This document shows, one piece after another, positions 53,719 through 64,000 of a DNA stretch of 64,000 bases; the stretch's first letter is position 1; each line of letters starts with the position of its first letter. The notes under the pieces are model-generated. The model was given only the letters and a program-made list of their open reading frames with translations, did not search any database and was not told the DNA's origin. The stretch spans positions 124,001-188,000 of the forward strand of contig JAGVSM010001389.1 of the NCBI GenBank assembly GCA_022494885.1. The letters run 5' to 3'. Source of the stretch: Micrasema longulum. Lineage: Eukaryota; Arthropoda; Insecta; Trichoptera; Brachycentridae. Both the position numbers and the translations under genes were made by a program.

Positions 53719-53905
53719 GATAAATAAAATTTTTATGCTCCTAACTTCTTTTTAAATATTCGATTGAAGATTTTAATATCTACGAACACGCACAGCGGAA
53801 AGATCTATATTTCTCTGAAAACCGCACGTAAATCGGTTAAGCCGTTTAGGAGGAGTACGGTGACATCTTACTCCTCCTAAACGGCTTAACCATTATATAT
53901 ACATA
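53719..53905 (+). mobile_element. Repeat family C with a terminal hairpin
   Basis: Family C words (TTTATGCTCCTAACTTCTTT, TCTACGAACACGCACAGCGG, CTGAAAACCGCACGTAAATC). At the end the sequence folds back: 53835-53857 and 53869-53891 are an exact 23-bp inverted repeat with an 11-nt loop. Confidence 0.75.
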
Positions 53906-54401
53906 TAAAGATTACAAAACAATAAGTAGAAATACGTGTATTAACAATACTAGAACTAATTTTAAAAATCCACTGTTAATCTTATAATGCATAATAAAAG
54001 AGAGTTTACATAATTGTACGTGTGCGACGGTTGTATTCATGCAGGTGCGTGTGTACATACACATATTTATAGACAATTCAAGATAACTAAAGTTAACAGA
54101 GTTATCTTTAATTGTCTGTAAAGTAAAATTGTATTTATTGTATGAAAAATTGCATATTTGTATAAAACTAGCGAACCCGTTAGACGTTGTCCTGCCCTAA
54201 CGTTGGCTTCCCTGCTATAAGCTTGGAAAAAGACTTTTCATTGATAAGTAGGTACCTAAGTACTTGTTTGTGATTAAATTCCAAAACTTAAAATTGATAA
54301 TATTAAAATATTTCATTTAAGTAGGTACCCAGGTACTTGTTTATGGTTGAATTCCAAAACATAAAATAAATGTTTTTTCAAATATGGCATTCTTTTGGCA
54401 A

Positions 54402-54855
54402 ACGTCAAACTCCGGTCGTCCCACCAACAAAGTGGTGTACTTATGTAGGAATACGATTTTTTTAAATGTATTGAATTTAATATTATTTTAGTGTTACCAA
54501 AAATCTAATAAAAAGAAACAAATTGGTAGAAATTATAAAGGAATTTAAGGAAGGAATCTGATTGAGATCCACAAAAAACAAATGCTGTTTGTAAACATTC
54601 AAAAACAAACTTTTTTCATACACAAAAAAACAACATCATTCCATTCTTTTGCAAATGCAACCCTGGTAGATCGATGAATTAAACATTTATGCTCCTAACT
54701 TCTTTTTTACATATTCGATTGGAAATTTTGATATCTACGAACACGCACAGCGCAAATATCTATGTTTCTCTGTAAACCGCACGTAAATCGGTTAAGCCGT
54801 TTAGGAGGAGTACAGTGACATCACACGTACGGAGGAATTATATATATAAATATAT
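54402..54855 (+). mobile_element. Repeat family C, long copy
   Basis: Parallel to 33787-34165 but about 120 bp longer in the middle (from AAAAGAAACAAATTGGTAGA to AACAACATCATTCCATTC). Ends in ACATCACACGTACGGAGGAA. Confidence 0.65.
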
Positions 54856-55364
54856 GTTTTTGGACATTTTACATTACAGGTTTGCGTCGAAGATACCTTA
54901 AATGTTCATACACATATTTTCGAACAGAAAATTAGATTTTTCTTTAGACTTATTGAAGACAACCCAGTTAACTTCGGCCGTCTTACTTCGAAAACTTAAT
55001 TTTGCTTTGTGATAAAATTGAAGATAATTATTACCTTTCTATTTTAATACGGGCCCAGGGGTGGTATTCTGAACGGTAAAGCATGCGTAGATACTGCTTT
55101 TTTGGCGAGTTTTACATATTAATACGCGATAACAAAGCGTTCTCTACGCGCGCTATAACTTTCAGAAAACCAGCCCTGTAGCTCAATCACAAATAACTAT
55201 CGACGTGCTAATAAGCGACGTGATAACAATTTCTCACCATAGTTGTTTATCGTATTCGCGATCAAAATGGAACATCCGTGAACACCTAATATTAAATATC
55301 AAAATATTTACGTTTCACGACGTATAATCCTGCTGCGCAATCACATATTTGAATTTCGCATTTT

Positions 55365-56343
55365 TTGCAACGGGTGGATTCCATAAAATACCTTGGTGTT
55401 ATCATTGATGGGAATTTGCGAAGGGAGGCTCAGGTCCAGTCACTGAACTCTAGGTTGAGAAAGCTGTGCCATCTATTCTGCTCTCTTAGAGACATTCTGG
55501 ATATTAGCACTCTCAGAAGTGTGTACTTTGCTCTGTTTCAATCCACGGCAACCTGTGGAATAGCTGGCTGGGGGGGTTGTGCGGCATCCATTTTAAAGCC
55601 GCTCATAATTTCGCAGAAATTATTATTGAGAATAATGTTCCGGCGCCCTCCAACATACCCGTCAGAACAGCTGTTCCAATACATGAAGGTGCTGGATATG
55701 AGACAACTGTACCTGAAAGAAGCACTTACACACTTCTGGTCAAACAATAATACCCGTATGCAGAGACAAACCTTAAGGTGAGATAAGTACATTCTATTGT
55801 CTTCGCCTTCGGGTTATTATATGCATACGAGATTAGAATGTACTTTCCTCACCTTAAGTTTTGTCTCTGCATACGGGTATAAGGAGAGGTCTCAGCAGAA
55901 TGTCCGTACGAGGTTTTCCCAGAGCATGAATTACATCATACCTAAAACCCGTACGACTTTTGCTCAGAGACATCTCTCATTTATCGCACCGCACAATATT
56001 TTGGAAGAACGTATTAAGCTCTCAAGGACAAAAATTATTTTTAAGAAAGGAGTTAAGGACTGGATTTTCCTTAGTGGGAGGGATTTGAGTAGGAAACTCC
56101 TTGATGATTTTCCAAATGCTTGAGTTTACTGTTTACCATATTGATGTGCCATATATATGTTTTTTTTTTAAATAATTATTTTTTATGTTTCTAATCCTAT
56201 ATTTTTGGTGATATACTCATGTGTCTGTGTCATATAATTGCTCGTCCCATCTCAATACAGGACTTTTAGTCCCATAAAATTGGGACTTATTGTCTCATAT
56301 AATGTACAATAAACTTATTTCATTTCATTTCATTTCATTTATT
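55365..56343 (+). mobile_element. Non-LTR retrotransposon 3' end (lineage 2) with internal fold-back
   Basis: First part: S-I-K-Y-L-G-V-I-I-D-G-N-L-R, then the R-S-V-Y-F-A-L-F-Q-S region and L-L-L-R-I-M-F-R-R-P-P, the thumb and C-terminal region of a reverse transcriptase, ending in a stop at 55779. Second part (55797-56123): T-T-F-A-Q-R-H-L-S-F-I-A-P and V-K-D-W-I-F-L-S-G-R-D-L, as at 11593. A 46-bp inverted repeat lies between them. The tail is (CATTT)n at 56322-56341. Catalytic motifs are absent. Confidence 0.7.
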
Positions 56344-57360
56344 TATTCAGATATTTAGAACATTACAGAAAAAGACCCAATTCATTCTAAATACAATAAT
56401 AAATCACAAATTACAGTAGATAATTATGTTATTAAAATAATATAACAAAATGTAAAAAGAAAAATTAAATGTTAGAAAGTGCTTTCCTAAGGGAAGGCCC
56501 ACTGTCGTGAAATATGTCGACATCCGAGGCGATGCGATTATGTATGTTAATAAATAAATTGAGGCCCTGGTGGTATGGGATAATTATTTTAAGTTAGGTA
56601 TAAATATTTTTTTGTATTTTTAAATATGTATGCTTCCACTTTCCGCTATCTTGTAATCGGATTTTGTCTAGGGGAAGAGACCACTGCAGGAGACTGCTGC
56701 GAGACGTTGCATAAATTTGTTTATTTTCAATCATAATATTGTGCACATAGTGCTGCGTGTTTGTTCAGATGGTGACATGGAATTTTTTATGTTGTAATAT
56801 TTATTTTTAAATAATATGCACGCCTTCCACTTTCCATTATGTTGTAGAATCCCAACTCCAGTCTCGACACAAGTTTGAGTCTCGAAATTTCGAGACTTTT
56901 CGAGACTTCATAAATGTAAAAAAGAAATTTAATGAATGAACTGAAATTTTCGATTTACTTTGTTTTGATTACATTTATGAGCACACACTATTTATATATG
57001 TGTTTATTTTTTCTTATATTAAAAATATATTTTAGTAAATTGCTATTCTTTCATTTTAATTGTATTATTTTACTCTATTTTCTTACTGTAAAAAATAAAA
57101 TAAAAATTCCTTAAACTATTTTTATCTGTTCATTATTTTATTTTATTTTTTGCTCATTATTTTATACGTATACAGTATTATATCTGTACTCTTTTTATTT
57201 GATTAATTAATTAATTAAAAATTAATTAAAACTAATGTCTGAGCACCCGATGACAAACTATTATTGAATAGTTTATCGGGACAAAATATATTTGAATACT
57301 TTGTTTTCTTCATAATGCATTAATATTGTAATAATGTGTATATTTTATTGAATAAAGACT
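56344..57360. other. AT-rich sequence with a minus LINE tail and a GTGCAC-repeat relative
   Basis: 56344-56580 begins with TTTATTTATTCAGATATTTA, a minus-strand LINE 3' end. 56688-56790 resembles 52695-52830 without the 21-nt tandem units. The rest is AT-rich. Confidence 0.5.
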
Positions 57361-57371
57361 ATGAAAAAAAA

Positions 57372-57660
57372 ATACGTTACTAGAAAAACGCGACGTGTTT
57401 GGCCTTGGTTGTTGTGACGTCAAGATTCGTGATAATGTTCTAAACAAATTCCAATGGCCGGGCACAAATAAACATGAATCGTGATCTAATAGGGGCGTGG
57501 CTAATGGAATAACGGTTTTCGCGGAAATTCAAAATTACAAATTTAAAATATTTTTTTATGCTACTGATAATTAGCATTTTTTTTATTTTTTACTGCACAG
57601 TATTTCATAGACCTTTTTTATTTTAAAAGTGTTTTAAAAAAGTGATGTTTCCCTATTGTC
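57372..57660. mobile_element. MITE family E, second copy
   Basis: Shares CGTGACGTCAAGATTCGTGA-like, AACATGAATCGTGA, GGCTAATGGAAT, ATGCTACTGATAATTAGCAT and the end TTTCCCTATT with 27997-28385. The left end is not resolved. Confidence 0.65.
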
Positions 57661-58914
57661 TTACGATGCATAATATATTATATCACGATAAATGTATGAG
57701 TCGAAGCGGGTTTTGCAATTTTCTGAATATTTCTTTTGATATTACAAATTACACCACAATGGAGTTATTTGTAATGTGACTCACGGTCGTCTGATGATAT
57801 AGATTTTTGGAAACATTATTTTTTTATTTTATTTATTAATATGCTATTTTTCATACAAAATTCATTTAAGAGTCCTCCTCACTGGTGAAACGTGTTCTAA
57901 GGAGGACTGTAGTGTTTTTTTTTTCGTATTCACTCATTTAATTTTTTATTCTTATTTATTCTATCTTAATTTTCTCCAACTAGATTTTGGTTTATCTTTC
58001 GAAATATTGTTTGTTATCGGTTAACTTAATTGTGTGTGGAAGCATATTAAACAATTTGTCAGAAAAATAATCCTTGGACCTTTGTCCAAATGTTGTGTTA
58101 AAGGGAGGAATATTGACAATGACATTATTTCTTGCCCTTGTTATATATTCATGTTCTTGTCCATCTCCAAATCTGTCCAGCAGAATAATTTGAGGGTATA
58201 TTAGGCATATCTCAGACTCTTCAAAGGATTAAAAAAAATATTTGGAAAGGGTTTTTATTGGTACCTTGAGAATAACATCTTACTTCGAATTTCCTCTATC
58301 GTTCTTGCTCAAACTATAATGCGTTTTTTTCATCTATTGATATATTTAACATGCCTCCTTAAATAATTTAAAAATAAATTAAGACACATTCTTTCTGGCT
58401 GCGATACGCTCCCTCTCGTCATTGAATAATGCTCACGCTTACACACACCTGAACACTTCACTTACACTTCAATACACACAAACATAACTCTACATTTACT
58501 CTTATACAAATACACACAAAGACACCCTTTTGTTGTACCGCAATTTAATATGCATGATTTCTTTTCAGAAACTTCGCTGGTCTGTCTTTAAACTGTAGCT
58601 TTTTTTTGTTACTATATCATTGTCGACTGTTTGTTTCTGTAAAATAAAATAACTTTTTTGAAGCCTTTTCGTACTTTAATAATTTGTTAGATATGTGAAA
58701 TTAATATCTTATCTTATTTGTTTTTTGTTCGTCAAGTGCATATTTTGTAACTCGACTGCGACTCAATTTGTACGTGTTTGTCGAAATTGACACATTTTTG
58801 CTTGCATACAAAAAAGTTTTATGAGCTAAATTTTGCCTGTTTTTTTTAAATTTTCTAATTTTGCCTAAATTTCGAAAATTATAAAAATGTAACTTATTTT
58901 TTCTTGTGCAAATC
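57660..58914. other. AT-rich intronic sequence
   Basis: 57880-57912 holds an AGTCCTCCT...AGGAGGACT inverted pair around a GTGAAACGTG core. 58270-58420 resembles a LINE 3' region (CGTTCTTGCTCAAACTATAA), also seen at 7105-7200. A minus frame of 85 codons at 58701-58958 is low complexity and rejected. Confidence 0.45.
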
Positions 58915-59153
58915 GTCATCATCATTTCCCTACCAGCACTTAATGGTGCATAGGGCACTGCATTCGGACTCCAATCGCAGCGTATCTAGTTCATTTTTGT
59001 TACAAGGAAGGTAAGGTGATCAGTCTTAAGACTTCAGGCACCAGTTCAGGAACAGAGAAATATTGCAGTGTTAAACCGTCCACCCTGCCAGGAATCGAAC
59101 TCGGAACCTTAAGAATGGTAGGTGAAATCGCCAACTACTACACTACGAGGCCG
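58915..59153 (-). repeat. SINE family 1, near full length
   Basis: Minus strand: head CCTCGTAGTGTAGTAGTTGG, B box GGTTCCGAGTTCGATTCC-like, body TAACACTGCAATATTTCTCT, AAGACTGATCACCTTACCTT, AGATACGCTGCGATTGGAGT, and the tail TGCCCTATGCACCATTAAGT. Confidence 0.8.
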
Positions 59154-59365
59154 ACTTACCCTTTGATTTTCTTCTTAATGATTTTTTCCCGAGAGAAGCT
59201 ATCGAGTCGAAAACGCTTGTTTAGAATTCTGGTTCTATTTTTCAAACATAACTGTCGCTTTGACACATATACGCCTGTAAATATCTATAATTATATTTCG
59301 TTTCATTTCAAATTACATTTGTTTGCAGCTTCACTTTATGGCTTTTTAGGCTGTGCCTGTGTTAA

Positions 59366-59829
59366 GAGGAAACACGGTCTGACTTTTTTCATACAAAAGT
59401 ATGCCCAGTGATTATAAAGCAGTGATTTTTTTACACACTATAGATATTTACCATTGGCATGTCTCTATAGTTTTGATTTTTTGATAAACTGTTTACTATG
59501 GAAACTAGGAAAATCTAAAAACCTTCAAAAGCTCCTAGCTTTATCTGCCGTCTTCGGACGTAAGGTATACAAATATGGTAACTATTTTTGAAAAACGCTA
59601 AAAGTACCGGCGCAGAAAATTTCATTTTGATACTCTTTCTTAAAACAAATAACCAAATCGGTTCAGTTTTGGGGTACGTAAAACGGGACAACGAAACGTC
59701 GATTTTATCGGTTTTAGTTAGTTTAACGTGCTGTTTTCTTTTGCGCACAATTCGGGGAGGCATTTGCTAGAGAGTGACGGAAAAACAATGTTCTAATACC
59801 TATAAAATTCTCAGCCACCACGTTTCCTC
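59366..59829. mobile_element. 464-bp TTAA-flanked MITE (piggyBac-type target)
   Basis: Begins GAGGAAACACGG and ends CCACGTTTCCTC (inverted, 10 of 12 matching). TTAA stands directly on both sides (59362-59365, 59830-59833). The host sequence is a minus LINE tail. Its uninterrupted version at about 10900 reads GTGTCAAGCC, and joining the two flanks here gives GTGTTAAGCC. So the insertion duplicated TTAA, the hallmark of piggyBac-group elements. The interior is non-coding; a fragment of the same MITE is at 40182-40357. Confidence 0.8.
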
Positions 59830-60112
59830 TTAAGCCATAATAATTAGCAAGAAAAAATATATGGTAATCTAAAATAAATAATAATTACAAGTGATACAAT
59901 TCTGATATAAAGAAAAACAATCCAAAAAAATTAATAACATCAAAAATAATCTAATATAAATCATTTTAAAAATCATTATATGTATCGTGGGGTAATACTG
60001 GTGACTTCAAAATCAGCATTCCTTATTTACCAACTAGAACACATATTTATATCTTCCTGCACAAATGAGTCTACAAATAGGCAAGTCGTAATTCATTAAA
60101 ATCATTAACGAA

Positions 60113-60617
60113 TTACAACAGGGATGGAGAGTACCCTAAATAAGGGAATATGGGCTTATGACCTGTCATTGACCTAGGGGTGAAATTCAGTATTTTGTCT
60201 ACGAACATATGGACAAACTCAAAAATTGTAATAAAACCAACTGGTCCAAGAAGAAGTTTAAAAATGGACAAATTGTTTTCAGGCGTTGCCTAGTATGTGA
60301 AATAATTCAGTCAGATGAATCTCTTCACAACAATAAAGGTTTCAGCCCTTTAACTTAGCTAAAATCAACAAATGGAAGAATTGAAGAAATATGGATGTTC
60401 AAATATAGGCAAAATGGTGAATGTTACACAGTGTGTAAAGTGGCCACTTAAACCAGCCAATGACAGATCATAAGCCCTGTAAATGCCTAGACTTCCATAT
60501 TTTCTTATTTAATGTATTCTCCATCCCTGTTGTAATTTGTTAATCTTAATGACTCCCGAGAGGGTGAAATTTAGTCTTTTGTCTACGAACATTTGGACAA
60601 ACTCAAATATTGCATTA
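60113..60617. mobile_element. Family B MITE, longest copy
   Basis: Begins AATTACAACAGGGATGGAGA. It carries an internal copy of the end (GTCTACGAACATATGGACAA), the CAGGCGTTGCCTAGTATGTG centre and the inverted ACACAGTGTGTAAAGTGGCC block. It ends ATTTGGACAAACTCAAATAT. Confidence 0.75.
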
Positions 60618-60746
60618 AAATCAAATTACGATGATTTGCGTGTATTTCTTGTCTATTTGTAGCATTTATGGCGGAGGATAAAAAAGATGTGCTTTCAGTA
60701 GGTGACTCATAAATTAATGCTGATTTTGAAGGAACCTAGGTATATT

Positions 60747-62095
60747 CCTTAAAATATAGCTTGATTAGAATGACAGTTGTCAGCAAAAGTAACGACATAA
60801 CTTTGTAGTAACCTCTAAGGAGTTATTTATATTTATATACAAAAAATCATTCCTATCTGGTATGTTAATTTAATTTTTTATACAATGCTTGACATATTAC
60901 AACAGAGTACTTCAATTAAATAAATCTCACCCTCATAAATAAAGGTTTCAGCTCTTTAACACCACAAACATCAACAGATGAAATAATGGAAGGAATATAA
61001 ATGTTCGAAAATGGGCAGAATGGTGAATGTTACACAGTGTGTAAAGTGGCCACTTAAACCAGCCAATGACAGGTAATAAGCCCTGTAGATGTCTAGACTT
61101 CTATATTACCTTCTCTAAAATGTTCTTCATCTCTGTTGTAATATGTTAATGCTAACAGCTCCCCGGGGAGTTGAATCCAGTCCTTGTCTACAATCCTTGA
61201 CATATAAATCAACGTAAATATATAAAATCAGCTTTAAAACTAAAAAAAACTAAAATAAACCTGATTATTAACGACGTTCTTACAAGGTTACATCATTTTG
61301 CAAAAACGTTAGAGATGGACAAATTGATCAATGTAAATTGAACAAATAAAAAAATAATTCATTTGATTTTGTTCATGAAAAAAGTATAAATGTCTTATTT
61401 TTTGGTGACTAATTGTCTTAAACACATTATAATAGGCTTGTTTATGCGTTTCTATATCAATTTTCGGAAACAGAGTTTCATGTTTGCATGAAAAAACTGA
61501 TAAAATCGATTTGATCGGTACATGATCAGTGATCAGTAATTTCCCATCACTTTAGTCCCTAAAATATAGCTTGATTAGAATGACAGCTGTCAAACTAATT
61601 TCATTAGTGATGGGAAATTACTGATCACTGATCAAATCGATTTTATCAGTTATTTCATGCAATTATGAAACTCTGTTTCCGAAAATTGATATATAAAACG
61701 AAAAAACAAGCCTATTATAGTGTGTTTAACATAATTGTTCACCAAAAAATGAGACATTTATACTTTTTTCATGAACAACATCAGACGAATTTTTTTTTTA
61801 TTCGATCAATTTACATTGATCAATTTGTCCCATCTCTAACGTTTTCGGAAAATGATGTAACCTTGTAAGAACGTCGTTAATAATTAGGTTTATTTTAGTT
61901 TTTTTTTAGTTTTAAAGCTGATTTTATATATTAATGTTGATTTATGCTTCAAGCATTGTAATAAAAAAATCAATTAACACGCCAGATACGAATGATTTTT
62001 CGTGTGTCAATATAAATAACTCCTTTGACGTTACTACAAAGTTATGTCGTCACTTTTTCTGACAACTGTCATTCTAATCATGTTACATTTTAAGG
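60747..62095. mobile_element. Fold-back element, ~490-bp inverted arms
   Basis: The left arm runs 60747-61550 (493 bp once a nested insertion is removed) and the right arm 61607-62095 (489 bp). Matches run from the tips (CCTTAAAATATAGCTTGATT / CCTTAAAATGTAACATGATT) to the inner ends (GATCAGTAATTTCCCATCAC). The 56-bp spacer contains a further copy of the tip (CCTAAAATATAGCTTGATTA). No coding capacity. Confidence 0.85.
60893..61203. mobile_element. Family B MITE (type 2) nested in the fold-back arm
   Basis: Starts TTACAACAGAGTACTTCA and ends GAGTTGAATCCAGTCCTTGT plus a few bases. CTTGACATAT lies on both sides, absent as a duplicate in the opposite arm. The conventional family ends are missing on both sides. 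Confidence 0.7.
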
Positions 62096-62189
62096 ACTAT
62101 AGTGACATTAGTTTGGCAGCTGTCATTTTAAGAACTTAAGTTATAGTAATCACCCCGTGATATTAATATGTTTGCTTTTCGAAAATCTT

Positions 62190-62290
62190 CTCCATCGCTG
62201 TTGGTCGCATAGGTATCTATAATTCCTTATAGACTCCCTGGGGGGTAAAGTTCTGTGTCTTTAAACATTTGGACACATTCAAAATATTGT
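62190..62290 (+). mobile_element. Family B MITE terminus
   Basis: TCTCCATCGCTGTTGGTC, GACTCCCTGGGGGGTAAAGT, CATTTGGACACATTCAAAAT. A diverged end. Confidence 0.55.
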
Positions 62291-62739
62291 CTGTTGATTT
62301 ATCCCTATATGAAGCTAACCGTGTGTTGTGTTTCTGTTACCAACGACGCCGACGGTGTTTGGCAAATGATCAAGGAGTGCATCTAAATGATGTCACCACT
62401 CTGGTTGTCATCGGGTGAATCACTGCTGACGATACGAGCAACATTTCATTCGGATTTTATTAATTTATTGCTCCATACATAATATCACACGCTTCTTCCG
62501 GCAGCGCATCGCAAATCGGTTGGGAAGGAAATCTAACAAATCTAAAGGCGGAAACAAACGTAACATTATTAAAGAAATTAGCTATAAGAAATAAAAATCT
62601 GGCTACTAAATCAAACACTGATTTGAGTCTTCTTATTTTTGAATATTTTTTTTAATCGGACAATTCTTTCGCCTTGTTGAAGGAGTTTTTAAAACTTATG
62701 TTGAAAACGCTCTATTATGAATATTGCGTTGAAAACTAC

Positions 62740-63400
62740 ATATAAAAAAATATTTAACGTCGACCTTGCCGTGAATCAAACCCGGGACTTCACGGGCAGC
62801 CCGGATCTAAATTATCGTTTCCATGTGGACAATACAACAGATATGACAATATTGTCTTGTTCCAGCTCTGCGAACAGCCTTGACCACGCAGGAAATACGA
62901 AAATTCGGCCGCAGATCACACGTGAGCGCTGCCAAAATGAATACACGACGGCGTTTATTACGAGCGAGTTTGCGAAAAATACTATTTATTTTATACCACG
63001 TTGTATTGGAGTTGTTAACTAAAAACTAAAAAAAAAAATCTGCCTCCATTTTTGGCAGAAAAATACGCGGGAGCGACGCGCACGCGTCGACCAAATCGCT
63101 ATTTTCATAAGGTCCTGTCTATGCGCGTTCACACGCGGACAATACGGCCGCTCGCGGTGGTGGGTGTAGTCATTGTTCCGCAGTGATAGTATGCCTGTCT
63201 ATCTCGGTGACAATGTCTCGGAACAATGTTTTGTTTTACAAATAGCTGTTTACACGTAGGTAATGATCGGTCCACTTGGAAACGGCCTTTGAGGGGCGCT
63301 AGCGCTCCGTCACTTACTGAAAAGGGACGGAAATATACACGTTCGTAAATTAATACGAGCATATTATCCTCTCCTCCCTTGTAAGCAAGTGCCTGGTTAT
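62740..63400. other. GC-rich block with a possible tRNA-like SINE piece
   Basis: 62755-62900 holds, on the minus strand, GGGTTTGATTCACGG (B-box-like) and GCGTGGTCAAGGCTG (A-box-like) too far apart for a tRNA. 63040-63330 is rich in CG words (GACGCGCACGCGTCGACC, GGCCGCTCGCGGTGGTGGG). A 101-codon plus frame here has no domain. Likely a DNA-transposon terminus or an old repeat. Confidence 0.35.
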
Positions 63401-63591
63401 TTGTGCCAACTGAGCCTTTGGCAGGTCCGACTGCGCACGAGACGCGAACTAGTAGGCGTACTATTCTTTTTTAGGGTTTTTATCTGAAAGTAGCCACCCG
63501 TCACAATAGATCTACACGGGTCGCGTTGGCAGGAGCTTATTTATCACTAGCTCCCATTTACAAGAAGAAGCTGTGGAGTCGAAAATATTAG

Positions 63592-63945
63592 TCCAGTAGC
63601 TCAATCACAATAACTATCGAGGTGCTTAAAAACATGCTAAGCATTTGAGCGATCACAATGAACAATAATGAACATGCTTAAGTTATCGCAGTCATAAGTC
63701 AACGCGTGTGTAATCTCTAAGTCAACGCTCGTGTCGATTTGTTTTTTGTTTTCCTCGTAAATAAATACAGTACATTGGCGAAAAATCGACGTTTACTAAA
63801 AAAAAATACAAAATATTGCATTTGCAAAATAGTAAGGAGTATCTAATACAAAAGAATGAAAATTAAATTACAATTACTATGGCGACTGCTTTTCTTGACA
63901 TTTGGCTTGCCAACCGCCGGCTAAATGCAATAAATAGCATGATGA
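63592..63945 (+). mobile_element. Repeat family A, near complete, plus
   Basis: AGTAGCTCAATCACAATAAC, GAGGTGCTTAAAAACATGCT, ACGCTCGTGTCGATTTGTTT, TATTGCATTTGCAAAATAGT, TGGCGACTGCTTTTCTTGAC, CCAACCGCCGGCTAAATGCA. It matches 44115-44460 inverted. Confidence 0.75.
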
Positions 63946-64000
63946 ATAATAAATAAATAAATAAAAATAGCAACTTTGGAATATTTTCCATATTTACACC

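Noticed and set aside
59016..59411. 131-codon plus-strand ORF
   Set aside because: Composed of the antisense of a SINE head, LINE tail and the beginning of the TTAA MITE; the frame is accidental.
62717..63022. 101-codon ORF near the right end
   Set aside because: Crosses a SINE-like antisense head; residues show no known motif.

Overview
The window looks like a piece of a large, AT-rich, repeat-loaded arthropod genome, most likely an insect (the order cannot be fixed from the sequence). Evidence: pervasive poly-A/T, intron-style splice signals, at least four tRNA-derived SINE families, many 5'-truncated non-LTR retrotransposon tails of RTE and CR1/Jockey type, piggyBac remnants and many fold-back or MITE-like repeats. 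There is no prokaryotic gene organisation, no operon, no CRISPR array and no convincing true tRNA or rRNA gene.

Host gene: two short plus-strand exons, about 20.8 kb apart, join in phase. They are 25797-25840 (possible start codon at 25807, acidic linker) and 46627-46717 (linker ending in E-F-Y-E-L-L-T-E-I-G-R). Their translation resembles the segment just before the kinase domain of insect stretchin/myosin light chain kinase (Strn-Mlck). The kinase core would lie to the right of the window. A GC-richer unique block at about 8.0-8.9 kb carries a palindromic NRF1-type site and ends in a consensus donor; it may be an internal promoter and 5' UTR exon for a short isoform. If so, almost the whole window is intron. 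Two small in-phase terminal-exon candidates at 45.8 and 46.5 kb could end alternative isoforms.

Best mobile element: positions 34754-37681 hold one complete cut-and-paste-type DNA transposon of 2928 bp. It has 34-bp terminal inverted repeats (31/34 identical), flanking ATAT on both sides (possible 4-bp target duplication), extra internal copies of a subterminal motif at both ends, and one plus-strand gene with a 528-bp intron. The protein has an N-terminal Cys cluster and an RNase H-like core (M-D-L-Q, W-S-D-N-C-S-G-Q-N, G-H-S-F-x2-C-D-R-D) of the type annotated in insects as DUF7869-like. One frameshift near 36015 breaks it. A 4-bp duplication would fit a Sola-like superfamily, but that is inference.

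The rest, left to right. 0-5.6 kb: RTE reverse-transcriptase remnant split by nested repeats, piggyBac tail, CR1/Jockey-like LINE tail. 5.6-8 kb: SINE pieces and a palindrome with a 17-bp tandem array in its loop. 9-25 kb: LINE tails, SINEs and MITEs. 25-34 kb: exon, nested 1.3-kb TIR element, RTE remnants. 37.7-46.6 kb: MITE clusters, RTE C-terminus, second CR1/Jockey-like tail, THAP-domain fragment, piggyBac tail. 46.7-60 kb: SINEs, LINE tails, several hairpins, a TTAA-flanked MITE whose empty site can be read from a second repeat copy. 60-64 kb: a 1.35-kb fold-back element with about 490-bp arms and a nested insertion, a GC-rich block and a MITE copy.

Coordinates of repeat edges come from reading by eye and can be off by some bases. 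Family names of retroelements rest on recognised protein motifs, not on searches.
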